64,000 nt of DNA from Phocoena phocoena. Taxonomy: Eukaryota > Chordata > Mammalia > Artiodactyla > Phocoenidae. Shown here piece by piece: positions 23,769-34,739 of the stretch. The notes beneath the pieces are model-generated. The model was not told the DNA's origin and searched no databases. It was given only the letters and a program-made list of their open reading frames with translations. A program made the position numbers and the translations under genes. The DNA lies in the NCBI RefSeq assembly GCF_963924675.1, contig NC_089220.1:156487270-156551269 (forward strand), written 5' to 3'. The first letter of the stretch is position 1. Each line of letters begins with the position of its first letter.

Positions 23769-24009
23769 AATCAGTAAGCATTTTGTTGAGTACTCCTCAT
23801 CCTCTCTGATCTATACTAGCTGACCTAGGAGATGGAGTAGAACGATTTATATCATGGTATTTCCTAAAAATCATTAAAAATAGAAAACAATGTAAAGTAA
23901 ATGAAAGAACGGGGACCAGCTGATCCTGAGCTGTATTCAGCCAGTCTTTGCCTTCAACATAGAAGTATAGGATTTGGAAAGAAGAAAAGTGATGGTTTCT
24001 GTTTAAGGG

Positions 24010-24260
24010 TGATCAAATCACATCTGGAATAAAAGGTTCCTTCCTGGACTCTTCAGTTTAAGAGGAGTTAGACAAGCTATGTGCTCAGAGGATAATGAAA
24101 AAATCCAAGACGTTGTAACATAAAGACAGACTGAAGAATAATATAGACTTTAAAGACGAAGAGATATAGGGGGATAGTGAAAGCTGTCTTCAAATACTGG
24201 AAGGTCTTGCAGTGCAATTGTGTGAAAGAGGATCATGCTCCTATAGAAATACATAAAACC
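24010..24260 (+). mobile_element. L3/CR1-like LINE fragment, 5' piece
   Basis: 'CAGACTGAAGAATAATATAG', 'GTGAAAGCTGTCTTCAAATAC', 'TGGAAGGTCTTGCAG' and 'TGTGAAAGAGGATCATGCTC' recall the 3' region of L3, the mammalian CR1 relative ('ATAGCTGTCTTCAAGTATTTG', 'GAAGGGCTGTCATGTGGAAG'). Confidence 0.55.
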
Positions 24261-24880
24261 TCAGTGTCTCTAAAAGCAGCAACCTGAGGGTATGAAGGAG
24301 GTCCCATCAATGCCTGGATTTTATTTCACTGCCCCTCCCTACTTGGATAACTTCAGGGTTTGGTTCCACCCTGTTTATATCTGTGTGTCCTCAGAGTACT
24401 TTCTTAGTACTCCCCTCCTTTTTGTTTCTGCTGTTACCTCCATTGCCCACAAGCCCCATAAGGGAAGGACTTCACGTCTACCAATGCTGCTGGTGGTGGA
24501 AACCCTATTTCTCTGCGAAGCTTGTGGTCTCTCCGTGCCCCAAAGCTTCAAAACCATTGAAATGCAAACATCTGTGTGTCCTTTAGGCTTAACTGATGTT
24601 GGTTCTGTGTTATTTTCAGTGAGGAGATATCTCCTCTCCCAGTAAAGCCCAAGACCTGGTTACTGGGGTAAAACTGGAGACCCGATTCCTTTCCATCACA
24701 CCCAAGGCAGCTCACCCCAAATTTCTCTTTTCCAAAAGCCCTTTCCATCCATAAAACAAATATTCCTAGAGCCTAACACCTGGATCAGAGGGGCTGAGGC
24801 CAACATCACTTTCACACACTCAGAGTCAGGATTGAACTCTGACCAGAGCAAGCTGGGACAGATGAAGGAAGCTTCTGATG
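24261..24880. other. 620-base segment separating two L3 pieces, unassigned
   Basis: The segment stands between L3-like pieces in the same orientation, so it could be a later insertion. I see no TSD, poly-A or TG/CA ends, and the content is unrecognised. A 117-residue plus-strand frame (24292-24645) overlaps a minus-strand frame and has no domain I know. Confidence 0.35.
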
Positions 24881-25095
24881 CTTCAATATAAGGGAAGACT
24901 AGTTAATAATTAGGGCTTTCATCAGCTCAGATGTGCTACCTGGAGAATTGTTCCCCTGTAACTGTTCCTGTTCAAGTGTATATTTTGTGAGCATTTGTTG
25001 GAAAGAGGCCTGGAGAAGATACAAGCAGCAAATGAGTGTTTGAACTAGATAACCTTAAAGATTCCTTCCAAGTCCAAGCTGTAGGAGTCTAACCT
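24881..25095 (+). mobile_element. L3/CR1-like LINE 3' end
   Basis: 'CAGCTCAGATGTGCTACCTG', 'TGTTCAAGTGTATATTTTG', 'TGAACTAGATAACCTTAAAG' and 'ATTCCTTCCAAGTCCAAGC' match the L3 3' end ('GACTAGATGACCTCTAAGG', 'TCCCTTCCAACTCTGAG'). Confidence 0.6.
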
Positions 25096-25174
25096 TACCT
25101 ACTCACCTTGGACAGTGAACTGGGATGTTGGTGATGGAGACTGAGCAACAGGGCAGTAATAACACGGGCATTAC

Positions 25175-25547
25175 AACAAATACCATAGGATATCGCTTAT
25201 ATGTGGAATCTAAAATATGACACAAGTGAACTTATCTATGAAATGGAAACAGACTCACAGACATAGACAATAGACTTGTGGTTGCCAGGGGCAGAGGAGA
25301 GGGGTTGGATTGTGAGTTTGGGATTAGCGGATGCAAACTATTGTATATAGAGTGGATAAACAACAAGGTCCTACTGTACAGCACAGGGAACTATATTCAG
25401 CATACTGTAATAAACCATAATGGAAAAGAATATGAAAAAGAATATATGTATATATAACTGAGTCTCTTTGCTGTACAGCAGAAATTAGCACAACATTGTA
25501 AATCAAGTATACGTCAATAAAATAAATTTTTTAAAAAGTAACACAGG
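25175..25547 (+). mobile_element. L1 3' UTR fragment, older L1 subfamily
   Basis: 'AACAAATACCATAGGATATC', 'GCTTATATGTGGAATCTAAA', 'GGTTGCCAGGGGCAGAGGAG', 'AAGGTCCTACTGTACAGCAC' and 'GCTGTACAGCAGAAATTAGC' are an L1 3' UTR different from the one at 22220, but matching the minus-strand copy at 62110. The TSD TAACACGGGCATTAC (25160-25174) recurs as TAACACAGGCATTAC at 25869-25883, beyond a SINE that inserted at the poly-A/TSD junction. Confidence 0.85.
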
Positions 25548-25862
25548 GGCTTCCCTGGTGGTACAGTGGTTAAGAATCCTTCTGCCAAGGCAGGGGACAC
25601 GGGTTCAAGCCCTGGTCTGGGAAGATTCCACCTGCCGCAGAGCAACTAAGCTCGTGAGCCACAACTACTGAGACCACATGCCACAACTACTGAAGCCTGT
25701 GTGTCTAGAGCCAGCACTCCACAGCAAAAGAAGCCACCTCAGTGAGAAGCCCGCGCACCGCAACGAAGAGTAGCCCCCACTCGCCACAACTAGAGAAAGC
25801 CCACAAGCAGCACCGAAGAACCAAAAGCAGCCAAAAATAAATAAATAAATTTATTAAAAAAA
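25548..25862 (+). mobile_element. CHR-2 SINE, long form, inserted at the 3' edge of an L1
   Basis: Long-form copy with head 'GGCTTCCCTGGTGGTACAG', B box 'GGGTTCAAGCCC', full internal body and tail 'GCAGCCAAAAATAAATAAAT'. The perfect TSD AAAAAGTAACACAGG lies at 25533-25547 and 25863-25877. The left copy includes the last A's of the L1 tail. Confidence 0.95.
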
Positions 25863-25929
25863 AAAAAGTAACACAGGCATTACCCTTTAAAAAAAGTGGA
25901 AAACAAGGGGTCAGGATGTCTGTAGGTCC

Positions 25930-26028
25930 TCTTAGTGCTGTTTCTCCAAGTGCAATGTATAGACACTCTGCATTAGAATCACCTGGGGAGCATATTAAAA
26001 TTTTAGATTTGGGGGATGAGAGCCTAGA
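25930..26028 (+). mobile_element. MER20/MER5-type hAT fragment
   Basis: 'GTTTCTCCAAGTGCAATG' and 'GCATTAGAATCACCTGGGGAGC' belong to the first half of MER20/MER5-type elements; the second half is missing where MER58-like sequence begins. Confidence 0.5.
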
Positions 26029-26231
26029 AATGCTCTCCAATAGAACTTTCTGCAGTGATGGCAATGCTCTGTTATCCGTGCTGTCCGGCACAGTAACCAC
26101 AAGCCACATGAGCCTATGGAGTATTTCAAATGTGGCTGGTGTGACTAAGGAACTGAAATTTTAAGTTTAGTTAATTTTAATCAATTTAAATAGCCATGCA
26201 CGGCTGGAGGCTGTCCTGTGGAACAGCACAG
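26029..26231 (+). mobile_element. MER58-type hAT transposon
   Basis: 'CTCCAATAGAACTTTCTGCAG', 'GTGATGGCAATGCTCTG', 'AAATGTGGCTGGTGTGAC', 'TAAGGAACTGAAATTTTAAG' and the end 'GGAACAGCACAG' follow MER58 almost from end to end. The terminal inverted repeats are recognisable as 'GCTCTCCAATAGAAC' and the complement of 'CTGTGGAACAGCAC'. It is a non-autonomous relic. Confidence 0.75.
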
Positions 26232-27880
26232 TTCTGAAGCCTTAGAAGAAGGAAGCTTAGAGAAAAGTAAGTTTGAGTTGCAAAGGAGTAACGGTGGGCA
26301 ATTGAAGCAAAAACGTGAGATCAGAGCCAGGATGCAGCAAAAGTTAAAGAGAATTATAGCAGGAAGCGACCTAAAAGATCCTCTAGTACAATAGCTCATA
26401 ACCTTTCTGAGGTTCGGGAACCCTTTGAGAATTGCTGAAACCAATGGATATTCAGAGTCAGTAATATACACATATTAATTCATAGATAAATTTATATGAG
26501 TTTTCAGGACAAGAGAGTTAGTAATCCCTAAAGCTCATCCATTGTCCCCTTTCCAAACCACAAATCCCTGTTTGGGAATTCCTGATATAGTAAAACACCC
26601 CTCCACCTATAGACAAGAAAACTAAAACACAGAGCCTCAGGACTGGCTCAAAGCCATTCATTTATCATCATACTTGGCTTCTATTGTCTCCCTGTCTGGT
26701 CCCCTGTACATCTTTCTTTACCCGGAGTCACGTAAACTTGTGTTTTATATGTATAGTAGAACTAGCTAAGATTTATACACAAAAGTCAGGAGTTGGAGTA
26801 AGCCCACTTGGATTTAGTTGGAAGTGCAGTGTTTTTTGCAGCACTTAAACATGTTCTCCTGTTTTGGGAAATGAAGGAAGCATTAGTTCGATATTTGAAA
26901 TGCAGGAAGAACAAGGTGCATTTGATTATTTTTCCTTTCTCTTATAAGAATAAAATATGGTTAAAATGCATCAATAAAGAGATGCCTTGTTCCTCGGTGT
27001 TTGATTAGGAGAGCGTTTTTGCAATTGATTTTCCAAGCTCTTAGTCATATAGCAGAAAGGTCCCCATACATTTCAGGAGTATTAACTGTTAAAAATAGTT
27101 TTTGGTTACTGGGTAGATACCAATTTGCCGCAATTGGAACGAAAAATTTCACAAGACTGTTTACATACGTTGTGGAGAGAATATTAACATCATCTTGAGC
27201 TGTCTGTTGTTTGCTTGTATGTGCAAGGGGAGAAAAGCCAATGCTTAATACAACACTTAGAACTCACATCTGCTATTGTATGTTCATAAATATTAATCTA
27301 GAGAGGTAATTCGCTCCATAAATTTTACAGTTAGCCTTCCATAAAAGAAGTGGATGCTAATAAAAGTAAGGCATGCTTTTAAGCGTCTCCACTGCAAGTG
27401 TTTTCACTCTAACAGCTCTGAGTCAGGTCAGTCTTTGTTTAATCTGTTCCTGAAATAGACATGCTTTACACTTATTCCATCTTCCCCCTTGGGACCATAG
27501 CCTTGCAACAGGGAAAATAGGTTTCTATTCTTAAAATCTAGTTACCACCTACTTTAAAAACTTTTTTTTTCTTTTTTTCTCTAAAATACCCGGGGATGAC
27601 AAGAAAGCCATGCTTCACCCCCTTGGAGATGGCTCCAATTCAGGCCAACAGAAATCTACATAAGCATGTTGCCCAGGTGAAACCAACATGTTTATGTTTG
27701 TGTGCTCTTCTGCATGTATTGATTTGAAGCAATGCTCTAGTCCTTAAATCTAAGAGTTAAATCACTACCATTTAATGTCAGTCCCAAATTAGGGAAACTT
27801 TGGTCTGGAAGACTTGGACAATGCCCTCTTCTAGGAGCTATGCAGTGTTGCAGGGAAACTATTCCATTGGAAGTCAGCAG
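26232..27880. other. Mostly unique DNA, AT-rich, candidate non-coding conserved block
   Basis: 26390-26560 has a possible hAT relic ('GGTTCGGGAACCCTTTGAG'), not assigned. 26790-27430 is free of recognisable repeats, AT-rich, and dense in motifs of the TAAT, TTGTTT and ATTGT types. No credible exon is present. Confidence 0.4.
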
Positions 27881-27955
27881 TTGTAAGTCCTAGTCTAATT
27901 GATATTAACTAGCTGTGTAAACTTGGGCAAATCACATAATTTCTTTTTCTTTGAA
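27880..27955 (-). mobile_element. MIR fragment, minus strand
   Basis: 'TTAACTAGCTGTGTAAACTTGGGC' and 'AAATCACATAATTTC' match the MIR complement ('TAGCTGTGTGACCTTGGGC', 'AAGTCACTTAACC'). Only the conserved core is left. Confidence 0.6.
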
Positions 27956-27974
27956 ATTAAGATTTCAGCTGGAT

Positions 27975-28140
27975 CAGTGGATTCTTCATCTGTCTACATA
28001 TTAGAGTCTGTTAAAATGAAGATTCCTGGGCCTCTCTCCAGCAATATTAAGTCAGAATTTCCAAGGAGTAGGGCCCATGCATCTATTTTTTTTAAACAAG
28101 CTCCTCTAGTGATTCTCATATACCCAAAGGAACCAAGTGA
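27975..28140 (+). mobile_element. MER5A-type hAT transposon
   Basis: 'TTAAAATGAAGATTCCTGGGC', 'AAGTCAGAATTTCCAAGG', 'GGGCCCATGCATCTATTTT' and 'AACAAGCTCCTCTAGTGATTC' reproduce the MER5A body in order. Confidence 0.7.
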
Positions 28141-28904
28141 ATTTTCTATGGCAGCTGGTGAATTCAGTGGTCTTTACTATTCCTTTATTTTCTCAATGTC
28201 TGTGATTGAAATGTTCCCATGGATTCATGCAGGGGACAGGAAGGAGATCTCTGGAAGAAAGGGGTTGTTTGTCTGGATCATGCAAATAAAATACAAAAAT
28301 GTGAGCAGAACCAGAGGTGGGCTGTGATCTTTCCTATTCACTCAAGCCTAATTCTTCACTGTGCAATGAAAATGGCTATAAGACCAGTCAGAATTTTCTC
28401 CTGAGGCAGCCTGGAATATTCCCAGGATAGGAAATAATTTCCCTCTCTCATGCCAGCCATAATTGATTGGTGGTGGAGCCTGGATCCCTCTGTTGTGAAG
28501 GACAGCAAGGTCAAGTCCAGGGCCAGCTAAGAAAGAGTGCCAGGATGAATGGTTGATGCATAATCAACCCCTGCTCTGCCCTTAGACCCTGTAAGAAGTC
28601 TGACACCTGCCAACTTCAGAGACCTGGATTCACAGCCATGTCACCCCGAGGTGGCCTCCTCCTCTGTCTCCACATTCATTAAAAAACAGGGATATTAAAA
28701 CTTATCTCCTAAAGGAGCCCGAAGACTAAATCAATGATGTTTGAAAAGCTCTTAACTTAAAAGGGAAAAAATATTACTTCTTTATTCCCCTACTTCCCTG
28801 GAGCAAAGGATTCATATCTGATCTATCGACAGAGCTTCCAATTAAGCCAGTGCCATACCTGGAAGATGAGAGGTGCTAAATAGTTACAAATGGATAATGA
28901 GTGA
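28141..28904. other. Unannotated stretch with a possible MIR remnant
   Basis: 28615-28735 ('GAGACCTGGATTCACAGCC', 'CCTCCTCTGTCTCCACATTC') may be a badly diverged minus-strand MIR. The rest is unassigned, with no exon seen. Confidence 0.35.
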
Positions 28905-29095
28905 ATAATAAAAGAAAACACACACATAATGCTTTGTGTGTCCCTGGCACTGATGTAAGCCCTTGAAAAACTCATTTATTCACATTTGCCCTTTTATAGA
29001 TGAATCAACCCAGGGCACAAAGAGGTGAAATACCTGACCCAGAGTCACACGGTCAGTAATTGATGTTCGAGCATCCATGCTCTTAAACACTTTAC
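28905..29095 (+). mobile_element. MIR SINE
   Basis: 'TTTGTGTGTCCCTGGCACTG', 'ATGTAAGCCCTTGAAAAACTC', 'TTTATAGATGAATCAACCC', 'CAAAGAGGTGAAATACCTG' and 'CAGAGTCACACGGTCAG' cover most of MIR. Confidence 0.75.
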
Positions 29096-29256
29096 CGAAA
29101 AGCTACTGTTGGAACGGAGTGGGGGAGGGAAAGAGGAAGGAAAGGGAGTTCACATCAGCACCAGCGAGTAGAATGAGAAGGCCACAGACCCCACCGTGGG
29201 CAAAATGCACATTTTATGTGGCCTGCGTGGGATTTAGTAAAAATTCACGGTGACAG

Positions 29257-29464
29257 GGGCTTCCCTGGTGGCGCAGTGGTTGAGAGTCCGCCTGCCGATG
29301 CAGGGGACACGGGTTCGTGCCCCGGTCCGGGAAGATCCCACATACCGCTGAGCAGCTAGGCCCGTGAGCCATGGCCACTGAGCCTGCACATCCGGAGCCT
29401 GTGCTCCGCAACGGGAGAGGCCACATCAGTGAGAGGCTCGCATACCGAAAAAAAAAAAAAAAAA
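29257..29464 (+). mobile_element. CHR-2 SINE, short form
   Basis: Complete short copy; B box 'GGGTTCGTGCC', long pure A-tail. A perfect 18-base TSD AAAAATTCACGGTGACAG lies at 29239-29256 and 29465-29482. The longest perfect TSD here, together with an intact A-run, suggests one of the youngest insertions in the window. Confidence 0.95.
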
Positions 29465-29482
29465 AAAAATTCACGGTGACAG

Positions 29483-31040
29483 CTGTAGGTAGGACATGCA
29501 CACACCAGTTGCTTTAATCTCCCCACTCTATTGTTTTGTAACCAACCAGCTTTACACATTTCATTCATACGTGTCCCTCCCTGATCCCAAAAGTGTCTGA
29601 GCTCCAGACCACTCTTAATGCAAGTAGGCAGGGCCCATGGAACCCTTGCCTAACAAGTGCCTGTAGACGGTGGGGGGGAGTTCCTGTCACTCAGCCCAAG
29701 GGTTCAAAAACCTTCCAAATTATTTTGACTCCTGTTACTTGTGATCCTCTTCTTAAAATTTCAAGATAAAATAAAAACAAACAAAGAAAGCAAATGCTAG
29801 GGATTTATTTCCTTGTCTTGTTTCAGGTTAAGTTTCTAGGAGCTCGAAATACCCATGTATCATTTGAGTCCCACTGTTGCGTCCTGAGATTTCCAGCTCA
29901 ATTCTTTTCTTGTTCTTTTTGTTGGTGGTAGTGGTTTTCCCCTTCATTATTTTCCTGCTGAAGAGCCTGACTTAGCTAAATTCAAGAGGAGAAATGAGGG
30001 CTCGGCTGATAAGGAAAAGTAGCTTCTGCCTCTCTGTCCTTTGTAGGGAAGATCCCAGGGCATGTTAGGAAGAGACATTCTCAGCCCGGAGAAAGTTTAC
30101 AAGACATTGCAGCCCAAGCTCACGTTAACTGGCCCCCACTCACCCTGAGGAGGAGGAACTGGCAAGAAAGATACAGATTTCATTTTTTGTTTTGACCCAA
30201 CATAAAATTTTAACTGTTGAAGATAAAGCTGTGGCCCCCCTTCTAACAGATTACATGTTAAAGAAGCACAAGTATTTCCACCAGCTGAACCAGCAGGTCA
30301 GCAATTGTACATGTTTTGCAGCTGGCAGTCTCTTCATGGGCTGGTGGTCCCGTGACCCATTCATCCCCCCAGATCTCAGGGGAGGCTTGAAACCCACCCC
30401 TTTACCCTGGGTCCTCTGAGCATTGCTACTGGAACTTGGAGCCACTGGAGGAAATTTGCTTCAACCTTGAAAGCTTTTCACTAAAAGAAAAAAGCCCCTC
30501 AATGAGACAAATGACCTTGGTCTGATCTTGTATTGTACCTGACTGCTGTGGCAGACATAGGGACTCCAGCCCCATCATTCACTCCCCCCAAACCTCAGAG
30601 GAACCTCGCAGCTCTGCAGTTCTGTGATTGCGAGGTTGGTCCAGAGGCACCACTGCTCCATCCTGGGATACCCAAAAGCATCTGGGGGAACCAGGGCCTG
30701 TCATCTTAGGATTTCCCCCAGAGCAGTGAGGGCCAGTACAGTGGCGGGGTGAGTGGGACAAGCAAGGGGAGCTCTTTGAGGGGTTGTAGATGACTGAAGT
30801 TTGGTCTTGATAATTAATTTTGACATTTCAAACAGCATTAAAGAAGTACATCAGACACATTTTTATCGAAAGAAGTCATGGATTGTAAAGGCAGAGCAGT
30901 ATCACCTGTAAACCATTAATGGAACCAGGAACCCTCTGGCTGTTCTTAGGGTACTCCAGGCTTTATCACATGATTCCGAAACAGACCGCCCACCCCATTC
31001 TGGTGTGGATGCGCTCCTCCTTACCTTGAAATGCCAGTTT
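29483..31040. other. Unannotated stretch
   Basis: No repeat or exon assigned over 1.5 kb. Composition is moderately GC-rich around 30540-30770. Frames at 30192-30445 overlap on both strands and have no recognisable domain. Confidence 0.4.
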
Positions 31041-31059
31041 AAACTCTCCCTGATGCTTT

Positions 31060-31210
31060 CAAGTTCATCAATTTACATTGCCCCTAGTGCTTTCATCCAC
31101 AGTAACTTACTAGATCGCTGCACCGTTCCACCACTCGTGTTAGGTAGCTGTGGCTGGTGCCTTTCACCCCCACTTGATGGGACATGAAACTAAGGCTCAT
31201 GAATGCTTAG
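31060..31210 (+). mobile_element. Possible MIR fragment
   Basis: 'GCTTTCATCCACAGTAACTTAC' and 'GATGGGACATGAAACTAAGGCTC' resemble a diverged MIR core and its 'GAGGAAACTGAGGC' block. Confidence 0.4.
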
Positions 31211-31284
31211 TGAGGACTCCAGGGCCTGGCCCAGCTGGGGAAGGGAAAGTGTCCTTTCCACCACACCAGAGGACATGAGTCACT

Positions 31285-31410
31285 GTTCTCCCTGTTCACA
31301 TAAGGAAAGTTAAGACCCAGAGAAATTAGGTGAGTTATCAAGTCACTTAGCCTTCGGTGGCAGAGAGCAGCAGGACTGCAATCCAGGTTTCCTGACTCAG
31401 AGTTTTATAT
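31285..31410 (+). mobile_element. MIR 3' half
   Basis: 'AAAGTTAAGACCCAGAGAAATTAGG', 'TCAAGTCACTTAGCC', 'AGCAGGACTGCAATCCAGG' and 'CCTGACTCAGAGTT' match the MIR 3' half. Confidence 0.6.
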
Positions 31411-32514
31411 TGTTTCCTCCACATCTTACTGCTTCTATAACATTGGCTGAAGTCTTAGACCTCCCTCAGACACTAGGGAAAATGTCCTTAAGACCCTAAG
31501 AGTAGTGGGTTTGAGATGCCCCACGTCTGGCTAGGCGGCTTTTCGGTGTGGCAGGAAATTATAGGCAGCTGAGTGCAAGCCTTCGTGGGCAGTTCAGGAA
31601 CCCTTCCACAGCCCCATGGAGATGAGCTTGTGTGAGGCCACTGTACCGGGTGTTTGGTCACCTCCAGGGCTATAAAAATGCTCTTGGACCCAAAGTGTGA
31701 CACACCAGGGAGACATGCAAGCACACACACACACATCACATACACACATACCCTTCTAGAAACTCTATCTGGGGTGAAGGAATAGGGAGAAAAAGCTTCT
31801 GAAGGTTAATTTGCTTTTTTTGTGTGCGTGTGTGGCAAAAGGGTCAAGAAAAGATTGGCTATTTGGAATCCACAGATAATCCCCAACCCTCCCTTTTAGC
31901 CATTATTTGTTAACATTTCACAGGGGGGCTTAGGAGCGAGGCAGTGCCTAAAACCCACCCAGGAGCAAGAAAAACCAGGAACCAGAACAATTTACAAGCT
32001 GGATTATCAACCCCAGTTGGAGAGTAAGCTATGTAATAAAAGGCAGAATTATCAGCCCCAAATGGAGCTGATGAGTGGTCTAATGCAAGGCAGAGTTGTG
32101 CTGAGCTATCTCATCTCTGATTCTGTCTTGATAACTTCCTTGCACTGTGACCACCACCAGCCCTGCAGGACCCTAATGCCTTCATGCTGCTCCACTTTCA
32201 CCCTTTCTTGGAATCCCAGCGTAGCAGCCTAGACTCTTCTTGCAAAGATCCAGCCCGCCCCTAATTCCACTGTGTGCTCACAGCTTTTAGAAAACACCAA
32301 GGCATGGCCTCTCCATAATCAGTTAATTCAAAATCTTCATAAATTCCTCAGGTGGTTCTTTAATGCAGCTATATCTAAGCTCTGCACATTTCTGTTTTTT
32401 CTTGCCTTTTTCTTTCGAAACATTCGTCTGCAACCCATTCTTTCATACCCCACCCCCTTCTAGGGCAAAATGCATAAGTTAAATTGTTATCATAGACAAA
32501 TAAAATTGTTTAGC
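31411..32514. other. Unannotated stretch with a short CA repeat
   Basis: A short CA-rich repeat with interruptions lies at 31719-31750. 31870-32240 has a repeated feel ('GATTATCAACCCCAGTTGG' and 'AATTATCAGCCCCAAATGG' about 45 bases apart), which may be an internal duplication of an unknown element. No exon. Confidence 0.4.
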
Positions 32515-33175
32515 CCTACTAGGAGCAAAAGAAATGCAAATTAAAACAATGAGGTAGATAAACCTTTTCATTTATCACAGGGATGATATCTTAGAATATT
32601 TTAATTCCTACTGTTCACAGGTATACGGTAAGACAAGTAGTCTCATATACCTTTAAGTGGGTATAAACTGGTGCGTTTCTAAAAAATCAGTTTCATCATC
32701 TGTATTAAGACCTACAAGAGTTCAAACCTCTTGACCCATACATTTTATTTCTTTGAATTTACCCAAAGGGACTAGTGAAAACTGCAGAAATGATTAATTA
32801 TGGGAATGTTCAATATTGTGTTATTTATAATATCAGAAATGATAAATAACTGAAATGAGACATGAAATAATAATAACGGGATGGTTCTAAAGATACCACA
32901 ATCTACCCACGCTATGGAATAATAGCTAATCATTAAAAGTTATATTCATTACTTTAAAGGTGCGTAACATGGGGATATGCTTTCGCTATATTAACAGGAA
33001 TAAAGAAACAAGATAGAGTTGTGCATATGAGCATATATATATATACATAAATACACATATATGGAGATTTTTTAAACATATGAAATGTTTAGTGGTTATT
33101 TCTGGGTGGTGGAATTATAGGTAATTTTCATGATTCTTCTCCCTTGCATTCTTCATTTTCTAAATGTTCTGACCA
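32515..33175 (+). mobile_element. Ancient L1M 3' fragment (end of ORF2 plus 3' UTR)
   Basis: 'AGAAATGCAAATTAAAACAATG', 'CCTCTTGACCCATACATTTT', 'GGAATGTTCAATATTGTG', 'GGAATAATAGCTAATCATTAAA' and 'TTATTTCTGGGTGGTGGAATTATAG' are the standard end of old mammalian L1M ORF2 and 3' UTR. The reading frame is destroyed. No TSD was found. Confidence 0.8.
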
Positions 33176-33525
33176 AAAAAATTCATTACTATGATAACCA
33201 GAAAAGCAAAAATGCACATTTTATGAAATATTGCTATGGAATTGGCAGTGTGATCTCTTGCCTTTCCCAGATAACATATTTGCACTTTCTCAGGAAGCTG
33301 CCTTTCATTAGGACAGAGGGTTTCCATGAGTAGAAATCCCTCTGTTCAGAGGGAAAATTTCCCAGCCTCTGGACTCCCACGGCCAGGAGTGGCTGCTTTC
33401 GCCAGCAGCTCCAACATGCCTAACACAGCATCACAACAAAAGTCTCTTCTGCACTCACTGTCAGACATAGGATTCTGACTTATTGTGTGTTTGCTACCTG
33501 TGGTCCTGTGTGTGCCCTCACGCTC

Positions 33526-33526
33526 G

Positions 33527-33558
<32 letters not shown>

Positions 33559-33581
33559 CTCTCTCTCTCTCTCTCTCTCTC
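33526..33581. repeat. Compound microsatellite (CA)n(CT)n
   Basis: About 15 CA units with small interruptions ('CACTCACACT') followed by about 12 pure CT units ending at 33581. The order is the reverse of the one at 3281-3349. An overlapping minus-strand frame with an (RE)n run is the translation of this repeat. Confidence 0.95.
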
Positions 33582-34379
33582 GTAATTGGACGTGTATTTG
33601 TTTCATTAAATTCACTCCGTCAGCAGTTTCTGCTCTAAACAGTCCCTGAGGCCAAGAGAAAAAAAAGAAAGTCAGTAATCAACAGACTACTTTGAAGTAT
33701 AGACTACCGACCTATTTATAAAAGGAAATTAAGTAAAACTGGTAATTATAACTAGCCTACAACCTTTCAACATAGTCGATGAGAAATTCAATTTGCTTAA
33801 AATAATGAGATACTCTGGCAGGAACAATCTGTTAGTGTGCTGTTCCCAAGAGCCTGGGGATGGAAACAAACCCTGCCTGACATTTGATACTATCTGTCAG
33901 TTTATCAACTCGTCTGGGGTGAGTTTTACCATGGCACTAGGAGGTTTGGCATGGAGAAAGGAAAGAAAAAAGCTCTTTTCTCTTTTCTACCCAGTGATAG
34001 GAAACCTGTTAGAAACTGGATTCAGATTTCTATTTTGAACCCTTGAACAGGTTAAATAATCTACCTCAGACCTACTTTCGGTGGGTTTAATTTAGCTACT
34101 TTCCACCCTTCTGTACCATCACCCAAACCAAATGATTAAAGTTTCTGAAGTCTCTGCTCTACTGGCCACTCACATGTTCTTTGTCTAAAGTTTATCTCTT
34201 GGTTTTGTTTTGTTTTGTTTTTGTTTCTCTGCTAAGTTCCTATCTTATTGAGGTAAGACAAAGATATATAAAAGTTGAATTAAACAGTGTCAACACAAAC
34301 CAATATCTACTGATTTGGGGGCCTTTCCCCAGCTAGCTTAAGACTGCCTTCTGGATTTCCCACCCTCCTTCATTGGCTC
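33582..34379. other. Unannotated stretch with TTTTG repeat
   Basis: No element assigned. A short TTTTG/TTTG repeat lies at 34203-34226. Composition is AT-rich elsewhere. Confidence 0.4.
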
Positions 34380-34620
34380 CACAAGTTTTATTGGCTACTA
34401 CTAAGTGTCAGCCCGTCTGCTAGATATTGGCAGGAAAAAAGAAAGAATAAAACACAGACTGTGTCTTCATAAATCCCAACAGCTAGCAGGGAAGTAGACT
34501 CATAAGCAGGCCATTGTAAAAGCATTTGGAAGCGTGGTGATAGGGATTTTTGAGAAAGTTTAGAAGAGGTGCCTACCTAACCTAGCCTGAAGGGCCGTAG
34601 GAAATTAGGATAGAATTGTC
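34380..34620 (+). mobile_element. Probable L2 fragment
   Basis: 'TATTGGCTACTACTAAGTGTC', 'GCTAGATATTGGCAGG', 'GACTGTGTCTTCATAAATC' and 'AAGTAGACTCATAAGCAGG' recall the L2 'CTACTATGTGCCAGGCACTG ... CCCTGCCCTCATGGAG' segment, diverged. Confidence 0.45.
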
Positions 34621-34739
34621 AAGGAAAGAATAAGAAGATAAAATCCAAACTAAGTAGGAAAGAGTGAGTCAAAGTTAACCAGGCTGAGAAGAAGCACATT
34701 CCCAGCAGAAGGCTGAGCACGAGTGAAGGCAGAGAGGCA

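Noticed and set aside
27899..28327. A 142-residue plus-strand frame
   Set aside because: It runs across a MIR remnant and a MER5A relic, so its peptide is translation of transposon DNA.
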